Below, in pieces: positions 1 to 8,879 of a DNA stretch of 64,000 nucleotides. The stretch lies in NCBI RefSeq assembly GCF_900129665.1, contig NZ_FQWL01000001.1, positions 930,001 through 994,000 of the forward strand, written 5' to 3'. Position 1 is the stretch's first letter. Each line of letters begins with the position of its first letter. Source of the DNA: Flagellimonas flava (GTDB lineage Bacteria; Bacteroidota; Bacteroidia; Flavobacteriales; Flavobacteriaceae). The notes under the pieces are model-generated. The model was not told the DNA's origin. It worked only from the letters and a program-made list of their open reading frames with translations, and searched no databases. The translations under genes and the position numbers were made by a program.

Positions 1-1
1 A

Positions 2-871
2 GATGCCGCAGAAGTAACTGGACTGAATTTACAGATAACAGGTAATGGTATTGGTGCCAAAATCCAAAGTTTGGAGTTGGAACAATTGCCAGGTTTAACC
101 CATTTGAGTTTGGGGGATAATACTTTGACCAACATAGACCCCATTATAGAACGATTTCCTGATTTGATTCAACTAAGTGTTCGTTTTGGTGATTTAACTT
201 CCATCGATGTTTCTAAAAATCCTTTACTGGAACTATTAATTATTAGTGATGATTACGATACTGAAATCCAGGGGCTGTCCACATTGACCAACTTGCAATT
301 TCTAGGTGCTACTGGTATTATAGAGGATTTGAACCTAGCCTTACATCCCGAATTGTACCACATAACCATCAGGGGACATAAAATGAATACCTTGGATGTA
401 TCCCAAAACCCAAAACTGACCACATTGGTACTCCAGCTCAACGAACTGGAGGAAATTGATTTAAGTGCAAATGTAGACCTCGAAAATCTTTACATCACCA
501 ATAACAGCCTTACCCAACTGGACCTATCGACGAATCCAAAAATTAAGGCTTTGAACCTGTATGCCAACTACATCGAGGAATTAGATCTTATTGAACAGAC
601 CCAATTGGAGTTTTTGAATTTGTCATCCGTACATTTAAAGCAAGTGACCGCCCCAGAAAGTTGGGATAACCTTACCCATGTTGATTTGACCAATTCCAGA
701 TTTTTGAATGAAGCCGCTTTGTTGGATGCCGTTTTTAAAGGGCAGGATAATAACCCGAAAACAAATGGACTCATCATTTTTAATGATCTGGCTGTTGTTT
801 TGGACCGACAGATTCCATTATTGAATGAATTGGTTGAAGACTATGATTGGACTATCAATGTGCCTGAATAA
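2..871 (+). CDS. Leucine-rich-repeat surface protein, 5' end missing
   Basis: The frame is open to the left edge of the window, so only the C-terminal 289 residues are seen; the first in-frame start-like codon (position 71) is internal to the repeat pattern and is not the true start. The visible protein is a run of roughly 21-23-residue leucine-rich repeats of the form LxxLxLxxNxLxxID, e.g. LTHLSLGDNTLTNID and LENLYITNNSLTQLDL. This is the curved-solenoid fold used for protein-protein contacts on the cell surface. It ends after a capping segment without a recognisable PorSS (type IX) sorting domain. The neighbour on the opposite strand is also LRR-like, so this corner of the genome is rich in adhesin-like proteins. 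Partner and substrate are unknown. Confidence 0.85.
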   Translation, partial: DAAEVTGLNLQITGNGIGAKIQSLELEQLPGLTHLSLGDNTLTNIDPIIERFPDLIQLSVRFGDLTSIDVSKNPLLELLIISDDYDTEIQGLSTLTNLQFLGATGIIEDLNLALHPELYHITIRGHKMNTLDVSQNPKLTTLVLQLNELEEIDLSANVDLENLYITNNSLTQLDLSTNPKIKALNLYANYIEELDLIEQTQLEFLNLSSVHLKQVTAPESWDNLTHVDLTNSRFLNEAALLDAVFKGQDNNPKTNGLIIFNDLAVVLDRQIPLLNELVEDYDWTINVPE

Positions 872-947
872 TGGAGGATTATTACAATACCATTGGTAAT
901 CCCCACCTGGTGTAGGATTACAGCAAAATGGGAAATGAACCCTGACA

Positions 948-2636
948 TTATTGGGAACAATTACCATCTATAATATCCTGTAAGCTTGGGTTAAATGCAT
1001 TGTCCCTGATCGACAGATTATCATTTATTTCATCGTTGAAGTCGATAGCAAGCCGTGTAATCCCGCATAAATCCGTCAAACCAGTATTTTCTCTGATATT
1101 AATGTTCCCGGAAGGGATGCTGTAATTTGCCAGTGGATCTAAATCAGTTATAAGGGGGCTGTCCACAATGGCAAAATGATAATAATTTCTGCTGTTATTT
1201 TTGAATTCTACTCCCTCTATTCCCTCCAAAGATATCAGCGCTTTGTTTCCACTAAGACGCAAGGCATTGGTAACCTCTTTAAGGTTTTCCAGGCCGTCAA
1301 GGCTTTGCAAGAGGGGACTTTGTATTATTTCAAAAGATTGCACGGACTCCAGGTTTTTTAAATCGCTTACGGACTTTAAATTGGGGTTTCGGTCAAAAAT
1401 CACGAAACCTCCCGATTTTAAATTATTAAGACCTTTAGCGGATTCCAACCGTTCATTCTGAAAAATATAGACTCCCTGGCTTACGCTTATCAAACTTTCA
1501 AGACCACTTAAATCTGTAATCTGGTCGTTATGTGCTATTTCCACCTTTGGTGTATTTCTAAGGTTTCGTAAACCTCTAATATCCAGTAACACATCGTTGC
1601 TGGAAATTGTGCACTCTTTTGTGGTCCCCGTCACGTTGGACAGGCCCTCTATATTTTGCAATTTGTTATTGAAATTAATATAGATGTAGTAAGGGTTTAC
1701 AAACCCACTAAGTCCATCAACATTTAGGAGTTCCTGATTGTCAACAATTTTTATTTCCGTAAAAATCCAGTGATCATTTATGTTTTCCAATCCATCCAGG
1801 TTTTGGCAACTTGTTCTGGTAACGGTAAGATTGCCTCTGATGTAGGACACTGAAGATAAAGGGGTTAAATCCGTAATATCGGTTAGGTTAAAGTTGGAAC
1901 CAATATATACGTCACCCTCAATTTGGTTATATCCTTTTTCACCGAATTCATCCAGTTCCATTTGATTCTCAAATTTTATGGAACTTTCAAGTACTTTTGC
2001 CTGGGTTGTCCAGGATAGCTCTGAAGTAGTTGAAACTCCATCCCCATCTATAGCGGTTACCACTATGTTATATGTTGTCAACCCTTTTAGCTCGGGTAGA
2101 AGAAATTCCAAATCCCTATGATCTTCAGCGAGGACATTACCATCAAGCGTAATATTATAAACTACCTCGGTACCTTCCGGGTCTGTTGATTCGGACCATC
2201 TGGCCCTAGTGTAGGTATGGTTCCCCCGATCCACCTGCACAAAAAAAGCTGAGGGTGTGCCATTTTCCAAGGTTGTAAAGGAAAAGCTCTGGGTTACCTC
2301 GTTGCCTTCTGGATCTGAGGCTACTACCTTTCCATTATATTCACTTGCTTCATCAAGATTGGAAAAGCTATAACTAAGTTCCTGTGTATTGTCCAAAATC
2401 TTTTCGTCATTAAGGAAGAGATCATAAAATACTGTACTTCCTTCGGGGTCCGTAGCTTTGGTCCAATTTAAATCGGCCGACTCCCTTTGAACATCTAAAA
2501 CATTGATAGAGAAATTGGATGGCGGTTGGTTTCTTTCACTTACCGGTTCTTCGTTCCCAGATTCGGAACAAGAAAAAAACAAGGTAGATACGACTAAAAA
2601 AGTGCTTAATCCTTTTCTAAGGTTTACATTGTCCAT
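948..2636 (-). CDS. FN3 / LRR-like (receptor L-domain-like) lipoprotein, copy 2
   Basis: 562 residues. The N-terminus is a lipoprotein signal with Cys at residue 23 (TLFFSCSES). Two fibronectin-III-like domains follow (about 38-122 and 125-211), both with the shared WTKATDPEG/WSESTDPEG element. The remainder (about 220-560) is a right-handed solenoid of repeats such as LDGLENI, VDGLSGF and LSGLESL, resembling receptor L-domain or BspA-like repeats. It is probably exported and anchored as a lipoprotein. Its start codon overlaps the last 20 bases of the upstream paralogue, which implies one transcript and translational coupling. The two proteins share domain order, so a tandem duplication is likely. 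Ligand unknown. Confidence 0.85.
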   Translation of the reverse strand: MDNVNLRKGLSTFLVVSTLFFSCSESGNEEPVSERNQPPSNFSINVLDVQRESADLNWTKATDPEGSTVFYDLFLNDEKILDNTQELSYSFSNLDEASEYNGKVVASDPEGNEVTQSFSFTTLENGTPSAFFVQVDRGNHTYTRARWSESTDPEGTEVVYNITLDGNVLAEDHRDLEFLLPELKGLTTYNIVVTAIDGDGVSTTSELSWTTQAKVLESSIKFENQMELDEFGEKGYNQIEGDVYIGSNFNLTDITDLTPLSSVSYIRGNLTVTRTSCQNLDGLENINDHWIFTEIKIVDNQELLNVDGLSGFVNPYYIYINFNNKLQNIEGLSNVTGTTKECTISSNDVLLDIRGLRNLRNTPKVEIAHNDQITDLSGLESLISVSQGVYIFQNERLESAKGLNNLKSGGFVIFDRNPNLKSVSDLKNLESVQSFEIIQSPLLQSLDGLENLKEVTNALRLSGNKALISLEGIEGVEFKNNSRNYYHFAIVDSPLITDLDPLANYSIPSGNINIRENTGLTDLCGITRLAIDFNDEINDNLSIRDNAFNPSLQDIIDGNCSQ

Positions 2637-4215
2637 TGGCTATCTGTTCTATGGTAGGGTTGTATTGATTGTTGACAATAAAGTAAATGGCAGAGGGCAC
2701 AAAACCCTGCATAACATTGCTGAGGCCGCAAAAGTCTGAAAGCAGTGTATTGTTCCCTATACTCAAAGTGGCGCCGATGGTCTGCAAGTTTTCCAAAGCG
2801 TCCAAATTTGTGATTTTTGGGTTACTACCTATTTCTAAATTTCCATATGTGATTTCCTCCAAGGAGGACAGGCCATCAATATGCTCAAGTTCCGAATTGG
2901 AAGCGACGGCAAGGACTCCGCGAACCATTTTCAGGGAAGAAAACATATCGATGTCAGTAATTTTGGTATCGATAACATAAAACCTATCAACACTTTGCAA
3001 ATTATGGAAAGCATCTATGGTGTGAAGCTCGAAATTATCACTAAATCTTAGGTCATCGCTCAAATTGATTACTTGTTGAAATCCATCCACTTGTTCCAGA
3101 ATGATATTGTTGAAAAAATCGATGCCTCCAGCTAGATTTAATCTGTTGAAGCCCGATACCCGGGTAATTTTATAATTCGATCTGATGGCAAGGTAATTCC
3201 CTACAGTTTCCAAATTGTCCAGATGTTCCACCGATTTTAGCTCCCGATTGTCCTCAATCTCCAAAGTCCCCAATACAATTTTGAGATTATCCAGGCCTTT
3301 CAGGCTTTCCAACGAATAATTATTGTTGATTCGCAGGCTTTTACCGACTTTCTCTAGCGTAAGACCTGAAAGACTTTTAAGATCTCGCATGAAATTGATA
3401 TCCAAGTGACCGTTGATCTCCTTTAGAGTGCCAAGGGGAGAAAGATCAGAAACGTTAGAACTTCCACCTAAACCTGAAATGCGCAGATTCCCAGTGATCT
3501 GTATATACCCTTGATTACCAAAATTTTCTATGGACTGTTGGGAAGGTAAGCTTACATCTCCCTCGTAGATTCCGTTGGCAGTGGAAAAGGTAAAATCCAG
3601 CTTTCTTTCATTACCGGTGGTATCCAATGCCACAATTTGTACAGCATACTCTGTTGCTGCCTTTAAATCACGGACTTGAAAGATTTCCCTTGTCAGACCC
3701 CTTTCCATAATTTCTCCGTCCACGGAAACCTCATAAGTTACTTCTTCCTCTTCAGGGTCAACAGCTTCGGTCCATCTAAGAATTGCCGAGATATTATCTG
3801 CTGTTACCGATTCAAGTTCGAAAGCCAACGGGGCTTCGTTAGCGGTGCTTGAAAAGGAAAATTGAGCTGTAGTAATGTTGCCATCTGTGTCTTTTGCATC
3901 CACACTTCCAGCATACGTGGTGGAAGGTTCAAGATTAGTAAAATCATAATTGCGGACGGTCAGATTACTTTGAACTAATTCATCTTCAAAATAGAGATCA
4001 TAAGAAACCGTCTGATTCTGCGGGTCAAAAGACTCGCTCCAGCTTATTTGGGCTCCATTATAGTTTGAGGACTCAACTTTCACCTCAAAATCTGATGGGG
4101 CTTCGATAATAATATCCGGTTCATCATCCTGACTACTTTCACTGCACCCCAAAAGGGCCGTAAAAGCCAAAAGGTAGCGTAGGGGGAATTTTTTATTTTG
4201 GATAATCACTGGCAA
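2617..4215 (-). CDS. FN3 / LRR-like (receptor L-domain-like) lipoprotein, copy 1
   Basis: 532 residues with a lipoprotein signal peptide (Cys 24 in TALLGCSES), an acidic linker, two FN3-like domains (about 40-122 and 126-210, each with the WSESFDP/WTEAVDPEE element) and a C-terminal LRR-like solenoid with repeats such as LKGLDNL, VEHLDNL and IDGLSSL. It is the upstream partner of the neighbouring paralogue and ends inside that gene's first codons. Both domains are carbohydrate/protein-binding scaffolds, so a surface adhesion or recognition role is inferred, not shown. No type IX sorting tail is seen; surface exposure would depend on the acidic +2 to +6 lipoprotein residues (SESSQDDE). Confidence 0.85.
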   Translation of the reverse strand: MPVIIQNKKFPLRYLLAFTALLGCSESSQDDEPDIIIEAPSDFEVKVESSNYNGAQISWSESFDPQNQTVSYDLYFEDELVQSNLTVRNYDFTNLEPSTTYAGSVDAKDTDGNITTAQFSFSSTANEAPLAFELESVTADNISAILRWTEAVDPEEEEVTYEVSVDGEIMERGLTREIFQVRDLKAATEYAVQIVALDTTGNERKLDFTFSTANGIYEGDVSLPSQQSIENFGNQGYIQITGNLRISGLGGSSNVSDLSPLGTLKEINGHLDINFMRDLKSLSGLTLEKVGKSLRINNNYSLESLKGLDNLKIVLGTLEIEDNRELKSVEHLDNLETVGNYLAIRSNYKITRVSGFNRLNLAGGIDFFNNIILEQVDGFQQVINLSDDLRFSDNFELHTIDAFHNLQSVDRFYVIDTKITDIDMFSSLKMVRGVLAVASNSELEHIDGLSSLEEITYGNLEIGSNPKITNLDALENLQTIGATLSIGNNTLLSDFCGLSNVMQGFVPSAIYFIVNNQYNPTIEQIANGQCKP

Positions 4216-4546
4216 TAATCAGTTGGTTGATTGGTTTATGACATGATTTCTTACAAAATATAGGGCTTGTTGTTGAAACCAAAAAGATTCCTTTCAGATT
4301 TTTCGTCAGAAAGTCCATTTTCTGGGCAAATTGCCCTACATAATTGATAAGTCAAGGAATGACCTATAATCTTGACCCGTGTCCCATATGGTCCTGCAAG
4401 TATCCCGTAACACATATAATGGGCATCCGGAACATACAAGGAAATTATTGTTTAAAAAGAGAAGTTAAAACAACCTGGGTTGCCTATTTCGTTTAATTTT
4501 GGCATCTAAAATATGCCAACCAATTCAATTCTAAACTGCAGATAGT
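4216..4546. other. Intergenic region, divergent promoters
   Basis: 331 bases between the FN3/LRR lipoprotein pair (minus strand) and mog (plus strand). It must hold both promoters. A TAATTTTG element matching the Bacteroidota -7 consensus TAnnTTTG lies at 4494-4501, 45 bases before the mog start. I see no repeat, hairpin, RNA gene or convincing coding sequence; a 62-codon minus-strand frame at 4251-4439 has unremarkable composition and no family resemblance. Confidence 0.5.
4494..4501 (+). promoter_or_regulatory. Candidate -7 promoter element for mog
   Basis: TAATTTTG matches the Bacteroidota -7 consensus TAnnTTTG and would start transcription about 35-40 bases before the mog ATG. No TTTG is present at the expected -33 distance (a TTG at 4480-4482 is too close), so the call rests on one element only. 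Confidence 0.35.
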
Positions 4547-5077
4547 ATGGCAATAAAAATCGGTATTATCAATGTTTCGGACCGTGCGAGTCGCGGTGAG
4601 TACGAGGATTTACCCGGTAAGGAGGTCAAACGACTAATGAACCTATGGTTGGCCAGTCCTTGGAAATCTGAGTATGCCGTTATTCCAGATGAACAAGAGC
4701 TATTGGAAAAGGAAATGATTCGGATGGCTGATAACGAGGGTTGTTGTTTGGTGGTAACAACGGGAGGTACAGGACCAGCTGTCCGTGATGTCACCCCGGA
4801 AGCAACGACTGCGGTTTGTGAAAAAATACTTCCCGGTTTTGGTGAGCAGATGCGACAGGTAAGCCTACAATATGTGCCTACCGCCATTCTGTCCCGTCAA
4901 ACTGCTGGAATCCGGGGGAATACCTTAATTGTCAATTTACCCGGCAAACCAAAATCTATTCGCGAATGTCTTGAAGCAGTGTTTCCTGCCATCCCATATT
5001 GCATTGATTTGATAGGTGGCCCCTTTATGGAAACAAATCAAGAGGAGATGAAGGTATTCCGACCCCGGCAACGGTAA
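4547..5077 (+). CDS. mog: Molybdopterin adenylyltransferase
   Basis: 176 residues, the usual size for Mog. It activates molybdopterin by adenylation in the cytoplasm, the step before MoeA inserts molybdate. Recognisable features are the N-terminal IGIINVSDRASRGEYEDLPG segment, the MPT-binding TTGGTGPAVRDVTPEAT motif (about residues 70-86), and NLPGKPKSIREC near the C-terminus. The gene stands alone about 42 kb from the molybdenum-cofactor operon at 46-56 kb, which has moeA but no mog/moaB, so it probably supplies the missing step. ATG at 4547 gives the canonical N-terminus. Confidence 0.95.
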   Translation: MAIKIGIINVSDRASRGEYEDLPGKEVKRLMNLWLASPWKSEYAVIPDEQELLEKEMIRMADNEGCCLVVTTGGTGPAVRDVTPEATTAVCEKILPGFGEQMRQVSLQYVPTAILSRQTAGIRGNTLIVNLPGKPKSIRECLEAVFPAIPYCIDLIGGPFMETNQEEMKVFRPRQR

Positions 5078-5195
5078 GGGGTTTAAAACGCTTATATACA
5101 ACCTTTACTTATTCCACTGTTTTCAAACAGTTCATGTTTATTTCCAAAAGCTATTTTTGGTATCGATTGTTTACGATTTTGCCTGCAATTGTTTG

Positions 5196-5990
5196 TTAAA
5201 ATCTAAACGCTAGACTTAAGCCCGTTGTTCCGTTACCGAAGTTCGGGAAAACAACCAGTTTTTCAGATTTCACAAAGGGATTCCAAGCAAAAAGATGGTC
5301 CAGGTGGTATACCAACTTTGTCACCGCTATCCCTACTGCGGAGCCCAATATCACATCAGATAGCCAATGTTTATTTTTCGCCATTCGAAGATAGGCAGTA
5401 GACAGGGCAAATACATAGCCTGAGTAGGCCAATAGTGGTTTGGTTTCTTTAAACTCTTCATAGAATACTGTGGCACTTGCAAAGGCCAAGGAAGTATGTC
5501 CAGATGGAAGGGCTTCATTATTTGCCCCATTTGGGCGGTCTTTATCTATGTTCACCTTTAACCCAGTAGTAATCAGTTGAGTGATCACTAGTGAAAAAGC
5601 TGCATTTTTTGTCTGATCAAACCAATGGTTTTTGGATGGTATTCCCAATCCATCCGCCAAGTACATTCCCGCTATGGGAGCAAACCGTGTGTAGTCATCA
5701 ATATTGGTGGAAAGACCCTTATTTATTTTAGGTTGAAGGTCCCTTTCAAAAGAACTGTTGTTAATTAACAAAGCTGTTCCGGTAAGGAGCCCTGGAATTA
5801 TCAATTGTTTTACCAGCGCAGGTTGTGTGGAAATCGCGGGGTCCAATGTTTGGGCATCCAAATTGTTTCCGCCTTGTCCAAAACAACTGGTAGAACACCA
5901 CATGAATACAATCACGCATTTTACATGTTTTTTAGAAAAGCAGAGGGTGTTTTTATCTAATGTAAAGAAAGATGGCAATTTAATGGACAT
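5196..5990 (-). CDS. PAP2-family membrane phosphatase
   Basis: Type 2 phosphatidic-acid phosphatase / undecaprenyl-pyrophosphatase-like superfamily. With the ATG at 5990 the protein has 264 residues. All three motifs are present: K-x6-RP (KVNIDKDRP, about 145-153), PSGH (162-165) and R-x5-H-x3-D (RMAKNKHWLSDV, 202-212), giving the catalytic histidine pair. A hydrophobic segment near the N-terminus ends in CFGQ and looks like a signal peptide or anchor; further hydrophobic helices flank the motifs. In-frame TTG (6056) and ATG (6038) starts upstream are possible. The substrate could be a lipid phosphate, undecaprenyl diphosphate or a lipid A phosphate; the sequence does not decide. Confidence 0.85.
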   Translation of the reverse strand: MSIKLPSFFTLDKNTLCFSKKHVKCVIVFMWCSTSCFGQGGNNLDAQTLDPAISTQPALVKQLIIPGLLTGTALLINNSSFERDLQPKINKGLSTNIDDYTRFAPIAGMYLADGLGIPSKNHWFDQTKNAAFSLVITQLITTGLKVNIDKDRPNGANNEALPSGHTSLAFASATVFYEEFKETKPLLAYSGYVFALSTAYLRMAKNKHWLSDVILGSAVGIAVTKLVYHLDHLFAWNPFVKSEKLVVFPNFGNGTTGLSLAFRF

Positions 5991-6088
5991 GTGTTTGGCC
6001 TTTAAATTATCATATTTAGTTGAAAAAATATCAACCATACCATGAAAACGAATCAACTAATACATAATAACAAGGTTATTTAGTTCAC

Positions 6089-6096
6089 TAGTTTTG
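6089..6096 (+). promoter_or_regulatory. Candidate -7 promoter element
   Basis: TAGTTTTG fits the Bacteroidota TAnnTTTG -7 consensus, 17 bases before the ATG of the LamG protein. A -33 TTTG is not apparent, so this is a weak call. Confidence 0.35.
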
Positions 6097-6113
6097 AGAA
6101 AATTGGGTTAGTT

Positions 6114-6974
6114 ATGAAGATTAATAATACCAAGACCTTATTGATAACGGTTTTACTATTTATTTCCCTTCCATTTGTTTCCTTTTCCCAAGAGAACGGG
6201 TTAAAAGGCCATATACTTTTTTTTAGCTCTTTTGATGGCAAACCCTCTGCCGACATAGCCGTTGGAGATACCATGATATACACCGCAGAAAACTATAAAA
6301 AAACAACCACGTCCGTAGCAGGTTTAAAAGACAGTAATGTTGTTTTGGCAAAAGGCAAAGGTCTTGTTGGTGATGCGATTCATTTTAAAGAAGCTAAAAC
6401 TTCCGCAATATTTTACAAAGCCCACAAAAATGTGGGCTACAATGCTGCTTCCTGGAGCGGAACCGTATCATTTTGGTTGCGATTAGACCCGAACAAAGCC
6501 TTGGCGCCACATTATTGTGATCCAATATGCATTACAGATTCTAAATGGAGTGATGCAGGTCTATGGGTCGATTTCACGGATCATGCCCCTAGAAGATTTA
6601 GGATGGGGGCAATGGGGGATATTGCTGTTTGGGACCCGAATAATGATAGCGACGAAACTGATTGGGACCGACGCACGGTAACCGTAGACCCGTCTCCATT
6701 TCAGTCTGAAAAATGGACTCATGTTGCTATGGTTTTTTCAAACATAAATACGCTTCATCCTGCATATAAACTATACATCAATGGCAATTTTCAAGGCGAA
6801 ATAAAAAATGTAGATGACCCGTTTACATGGGAACCAGAAAACGGGAAAATCATGTTAGGGCTTGGATACATTGGACTAATGGATGAGCTTGCAGTTTTTA
6901 ACAAGCCACTAAACGCAGAAGAAGTAAAATCTATTTTTGAACTGGAAGATGGGATCAAAACTTTATTGTATTGA
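6114..6974 (+). CDS. Secreted LamG / concanavalin-A-like lectin domain protein
   Basis: 286 residues with a clear signal peptide (KTLLITVLLFISLPFVSFSQ, cleavage after FSQ). The rest is a single jelly-roll laminin-G-like (LamG, Laminin_G_3) domain: SWSGTVSFWLRLDPN, KWTHVAMVFS, YKLYINGNFQGE and the C-terminal GYIGLMDELAVFNKPL are hallmark strands. Such domains bind glycans or proteins and often ride along with polysaccharide-degrading enzymes, but no glycoside hydrolase domain is attached and no polysaccharide utilisation locus is adjacent. Function beyond extracellular binding is not inferable. Confidence 0.8.
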   Translation: MKINNTKTLLITVLLFISLPFVSFSQENGLKGHILFFSSFDGKPSADIAVGDTMIYTAENYKKTTTSVAGLKDSNVVLAKGKGLVGDAIHFKEAKTSAIFYKAHKNVGYNAASWSGTVSFWLRLDPNKALAPHYCDPICITDSKWSDAGLWVDFTDHAPRRFRMGAMGDIAVWDPNNDSDETDWDRRTVTVDPSPFQSEKWTHVAMVFSNINTLHPAYKLYINGNFQGEIKNVDDPFTWEPENGKIMLGLGYIGLMDELAVFNKPLNAEEVKSIFELEDGIKTLLY

Positions 6975-7097
6975 AGTGTGCCCCTTGGAGTTTCATATGG
7001 GTTAAAGCATTATTTCCAAAATTCTTCCAAGAATTGGTAATTTGTCTATAACAAATACCATTACAGGAACCGGGCCCAATACTTTATTTTAATATCC

Positions 7098-7119
7098 AAC
7101 GTTACATATATGTAACGTT
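7098..7119. promoter_or_regulatory. Perfect 22-bp palindrome, candidate operator
   Basis: The half-site AACGTTACATA is followed immediately by its exact reverse complement, making an uninterrupted 22-base palindrome. It lies 88 bases upstream of the cytochrome c-sugar dehydrogenase gene in a 233-base intergenic gap. The form suits a homodimeric repressor or activator; no terminator-type U run follows. The regulator is unknown. Confidence 0.5.
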
Positions 7120-7207
7120 AATGCGCTAATTACTAGGACACTATAAATTAGCACTGTCTTGGTAATTCATGCTATAACTTTTCATCCCCAATTTTAAATG
7201 GATACTT

Positions 7208-8722
7208 ATGGCCCCAATCACCTCAAATCGCTATTCTGACCTAGATTTCAAATTAACCCACACTTTCCAATGGTCAAAGACTATAGTCAAATTGGCATGG
7301 GTGTTTTTAGTGTCCATATTACTGAGCTGTAACAATTCGCTGGAACCCGTATTGCCCGAAGAAGAAGAAAGTGACCCGGACAATGAAATTGTTGATTTGC
7401 CAGATGTTGCCCTAACGTATAGAAATCAATGTGGAGGTTGCCATGGGCAAGACCTCGGTTCATTTGTTGAGCGGGATTGGACCTACGGGAATTCTGCAGA
7501 GGATGTTATCCAATCCATAAACGATGGGTATTCAAGTAATGGTATGCCAGCATACGAATCTGCATTAAGCGCGCAAGAAATCGAAGACTTAGCCAACTAT
7601 ATTCTTACCGAAATCGATGGGAAGACCAAGGCGATGTTGGAAGAAGAGAACCCTGATTTATCTGGCTTGATATCTTCGGATGACCTTACCTTTCGACTGG
7701 AAACCATTACCGATGAGATACCCGGCATTCCTTGGGGGATAGAACAATTGCCCAATGGTGAAATTTTGGTGACCGAGCGTGGTGGAGGGTTGTTTTTGGT
7801 ACATAATAATAAGCAATTAAGCGAAATCACCGGTGTCCCAGCTGCTGTTTCACAAGGGCAGGGAGGGTTATTGGATGTGCTCATACATCCCGATTTTGAA
7901 AATAATGCATTTGTATATTTGTCTTATTCCCGAGCTAATCCCAATAATTCATCCGAACGAACCACAGCTGTTGCAAGAGCCAGGCTAGAGGGCAACAATT
8001 TGGTAGACGTGCAGAATATATTTACTGCACTTCCGTATCTCAATAGTACTCACCATTATGGATCAAGATTGACATTTGACAACAATGGCTACTTGTATGT
8101 TTCCGTAGGTGATCGTGGATATCGGGATGTTTACCCCCAGGAATTGGACAATGCTATAGGGAAAATACACCGAATCCATGACGATGGTCAGATTCCTACC
8201 GACAATCCTTTTTATAACACTTCGGGAGCGGTCAATTCAATTTTTACCTATGGTACTAGAAATCCTCAAGGAATGAGCCTGCATCCAGAAACAGGAGCAC
8301 TTTGGGAAGGCGAGCATGGACCTCAAGGTGGTGATGAAATCAATATTTTGGAAGCAGGGAACAACAATGGTTGGCCCGTTATTTCATACGGCATCAATTA
8401 TGATGGGACCACATTTACCGATCTTACAGAATTGGATGGAATGGAACAACCAGTGCATTATTGGACTCCTTCCATAGCTCCCTGCGGAATGACATTTGTT
8501 TCGGGCGATTTTTATGGAAATTGGAAAAATGACCTTTTCGTCAGTTCGCTCAAATTCGAATACCTCCAACGTTTAAAAATGGATGGCAACGAGGTGGTTG
8601 GCCATGAGAACCTATTGAATGGTATTGGCAGGGTACGTGATGCGCAAATGGGGACAGATGGTTACCTGTACATTGTAGTGGAGGGCCCTGGCAGACTTAT
8701 ACGTTTAGTGCCTGAGCAATAG
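7208..8722 (+). CDS. Cytochrome c - PQQ-type sugar dehydrogenase lipoprotein
   Basis: 504 residues. After a hydrophobic segment comes a lipobox (ILLSC, Cys 41) and an acidic spacer. A cytochrome c domain follows (about 65-140) with the heme site CGGCH (75-79) and a likely axial Met in NGMPAYESAL. Residues about 155-502 are a glucose/sorbosone dehydrogenase beta-propeller (IPWGIEQLPNGEILVTERGG, YGSRLTFDNNGYLYVSVGDRG, GTRNPQGMSLHPETGALWEGEHGPQGGDE). Family knowledge: a PQQ enzyme that oxidises aldose sugars, here with a built-in cytochrome that could take electrons directly. It would act in the periplasm or on the outer membrane. PQQ synthesis genes are not in the window, so PQQ may be scavenged. 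The substrate is not known. Confidence 0.88.
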   Translation: MAPITSNRYSDLDFKLTHTFQWSKTIVKLAWVFLVSILLSCNNSLEPVLPEEEESDPDNEIVDLPDVALTYRNQCGGCHGQDLGSFVERDWTYGNSAEDVIQSINDGYSSNGMPAYESALSAQEIEDLANYILTEIDGKTKAMLEEENPDLSGLISSDDLTFRLETITDEIPGIPWGIEQLPNGEILVTERGGGLFLVHNNKQLSEITGVPAAVSQGQGGLLDVLIHPDFENNAFVYLSYSRANPNNSSERTTAVARARLEGNNLVDVQNIFTALPYLNSTHHYGSRLTFDNNGYLYVSVGDRGYRDVYPQELDNAIGKIHRIHDDGQIPTDNPFYNTSGAVNSIFTYGTRNPQGMSLHPETGALWEGEHGPQGGDEINILEAGNNNGWPVISYGINYDGTTFTDLTELDGMEQPVHYWTPSIAPCGMTFVSGDFYGNWKNDLFVSSLKFEYLQRLKMDGNEVVGHENLLNGIGRVRDAQMGTDGYLYIVVEGPGRLIRLVPEQ

Positions 8723-8879
8723 TATCCCATCATCTTTGAGGTCCATTCTGTTTCGTTATTGAACAGCTTTTCATCTCTATAATTTGATTATTTCTTCACC
8801 TTTGAACCGAAATTCAGAAAGCTTGCGCAACGTTTACAGAATGTCTCCATCCATATAAAAAACAAATCAGCAAATTTTC

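Noticed and set aside
4251..4439. 62-codon minus-strand frame upstream of mog
   Set aside because: No recognisable motif and no promoter or partner; intergenic sequence fits better.
6114..6974. Polysaccharide utilisation locus around the LamG protein
   Set aside because: No SusC/SusD pair or glycoside hydrolase is adjacent.
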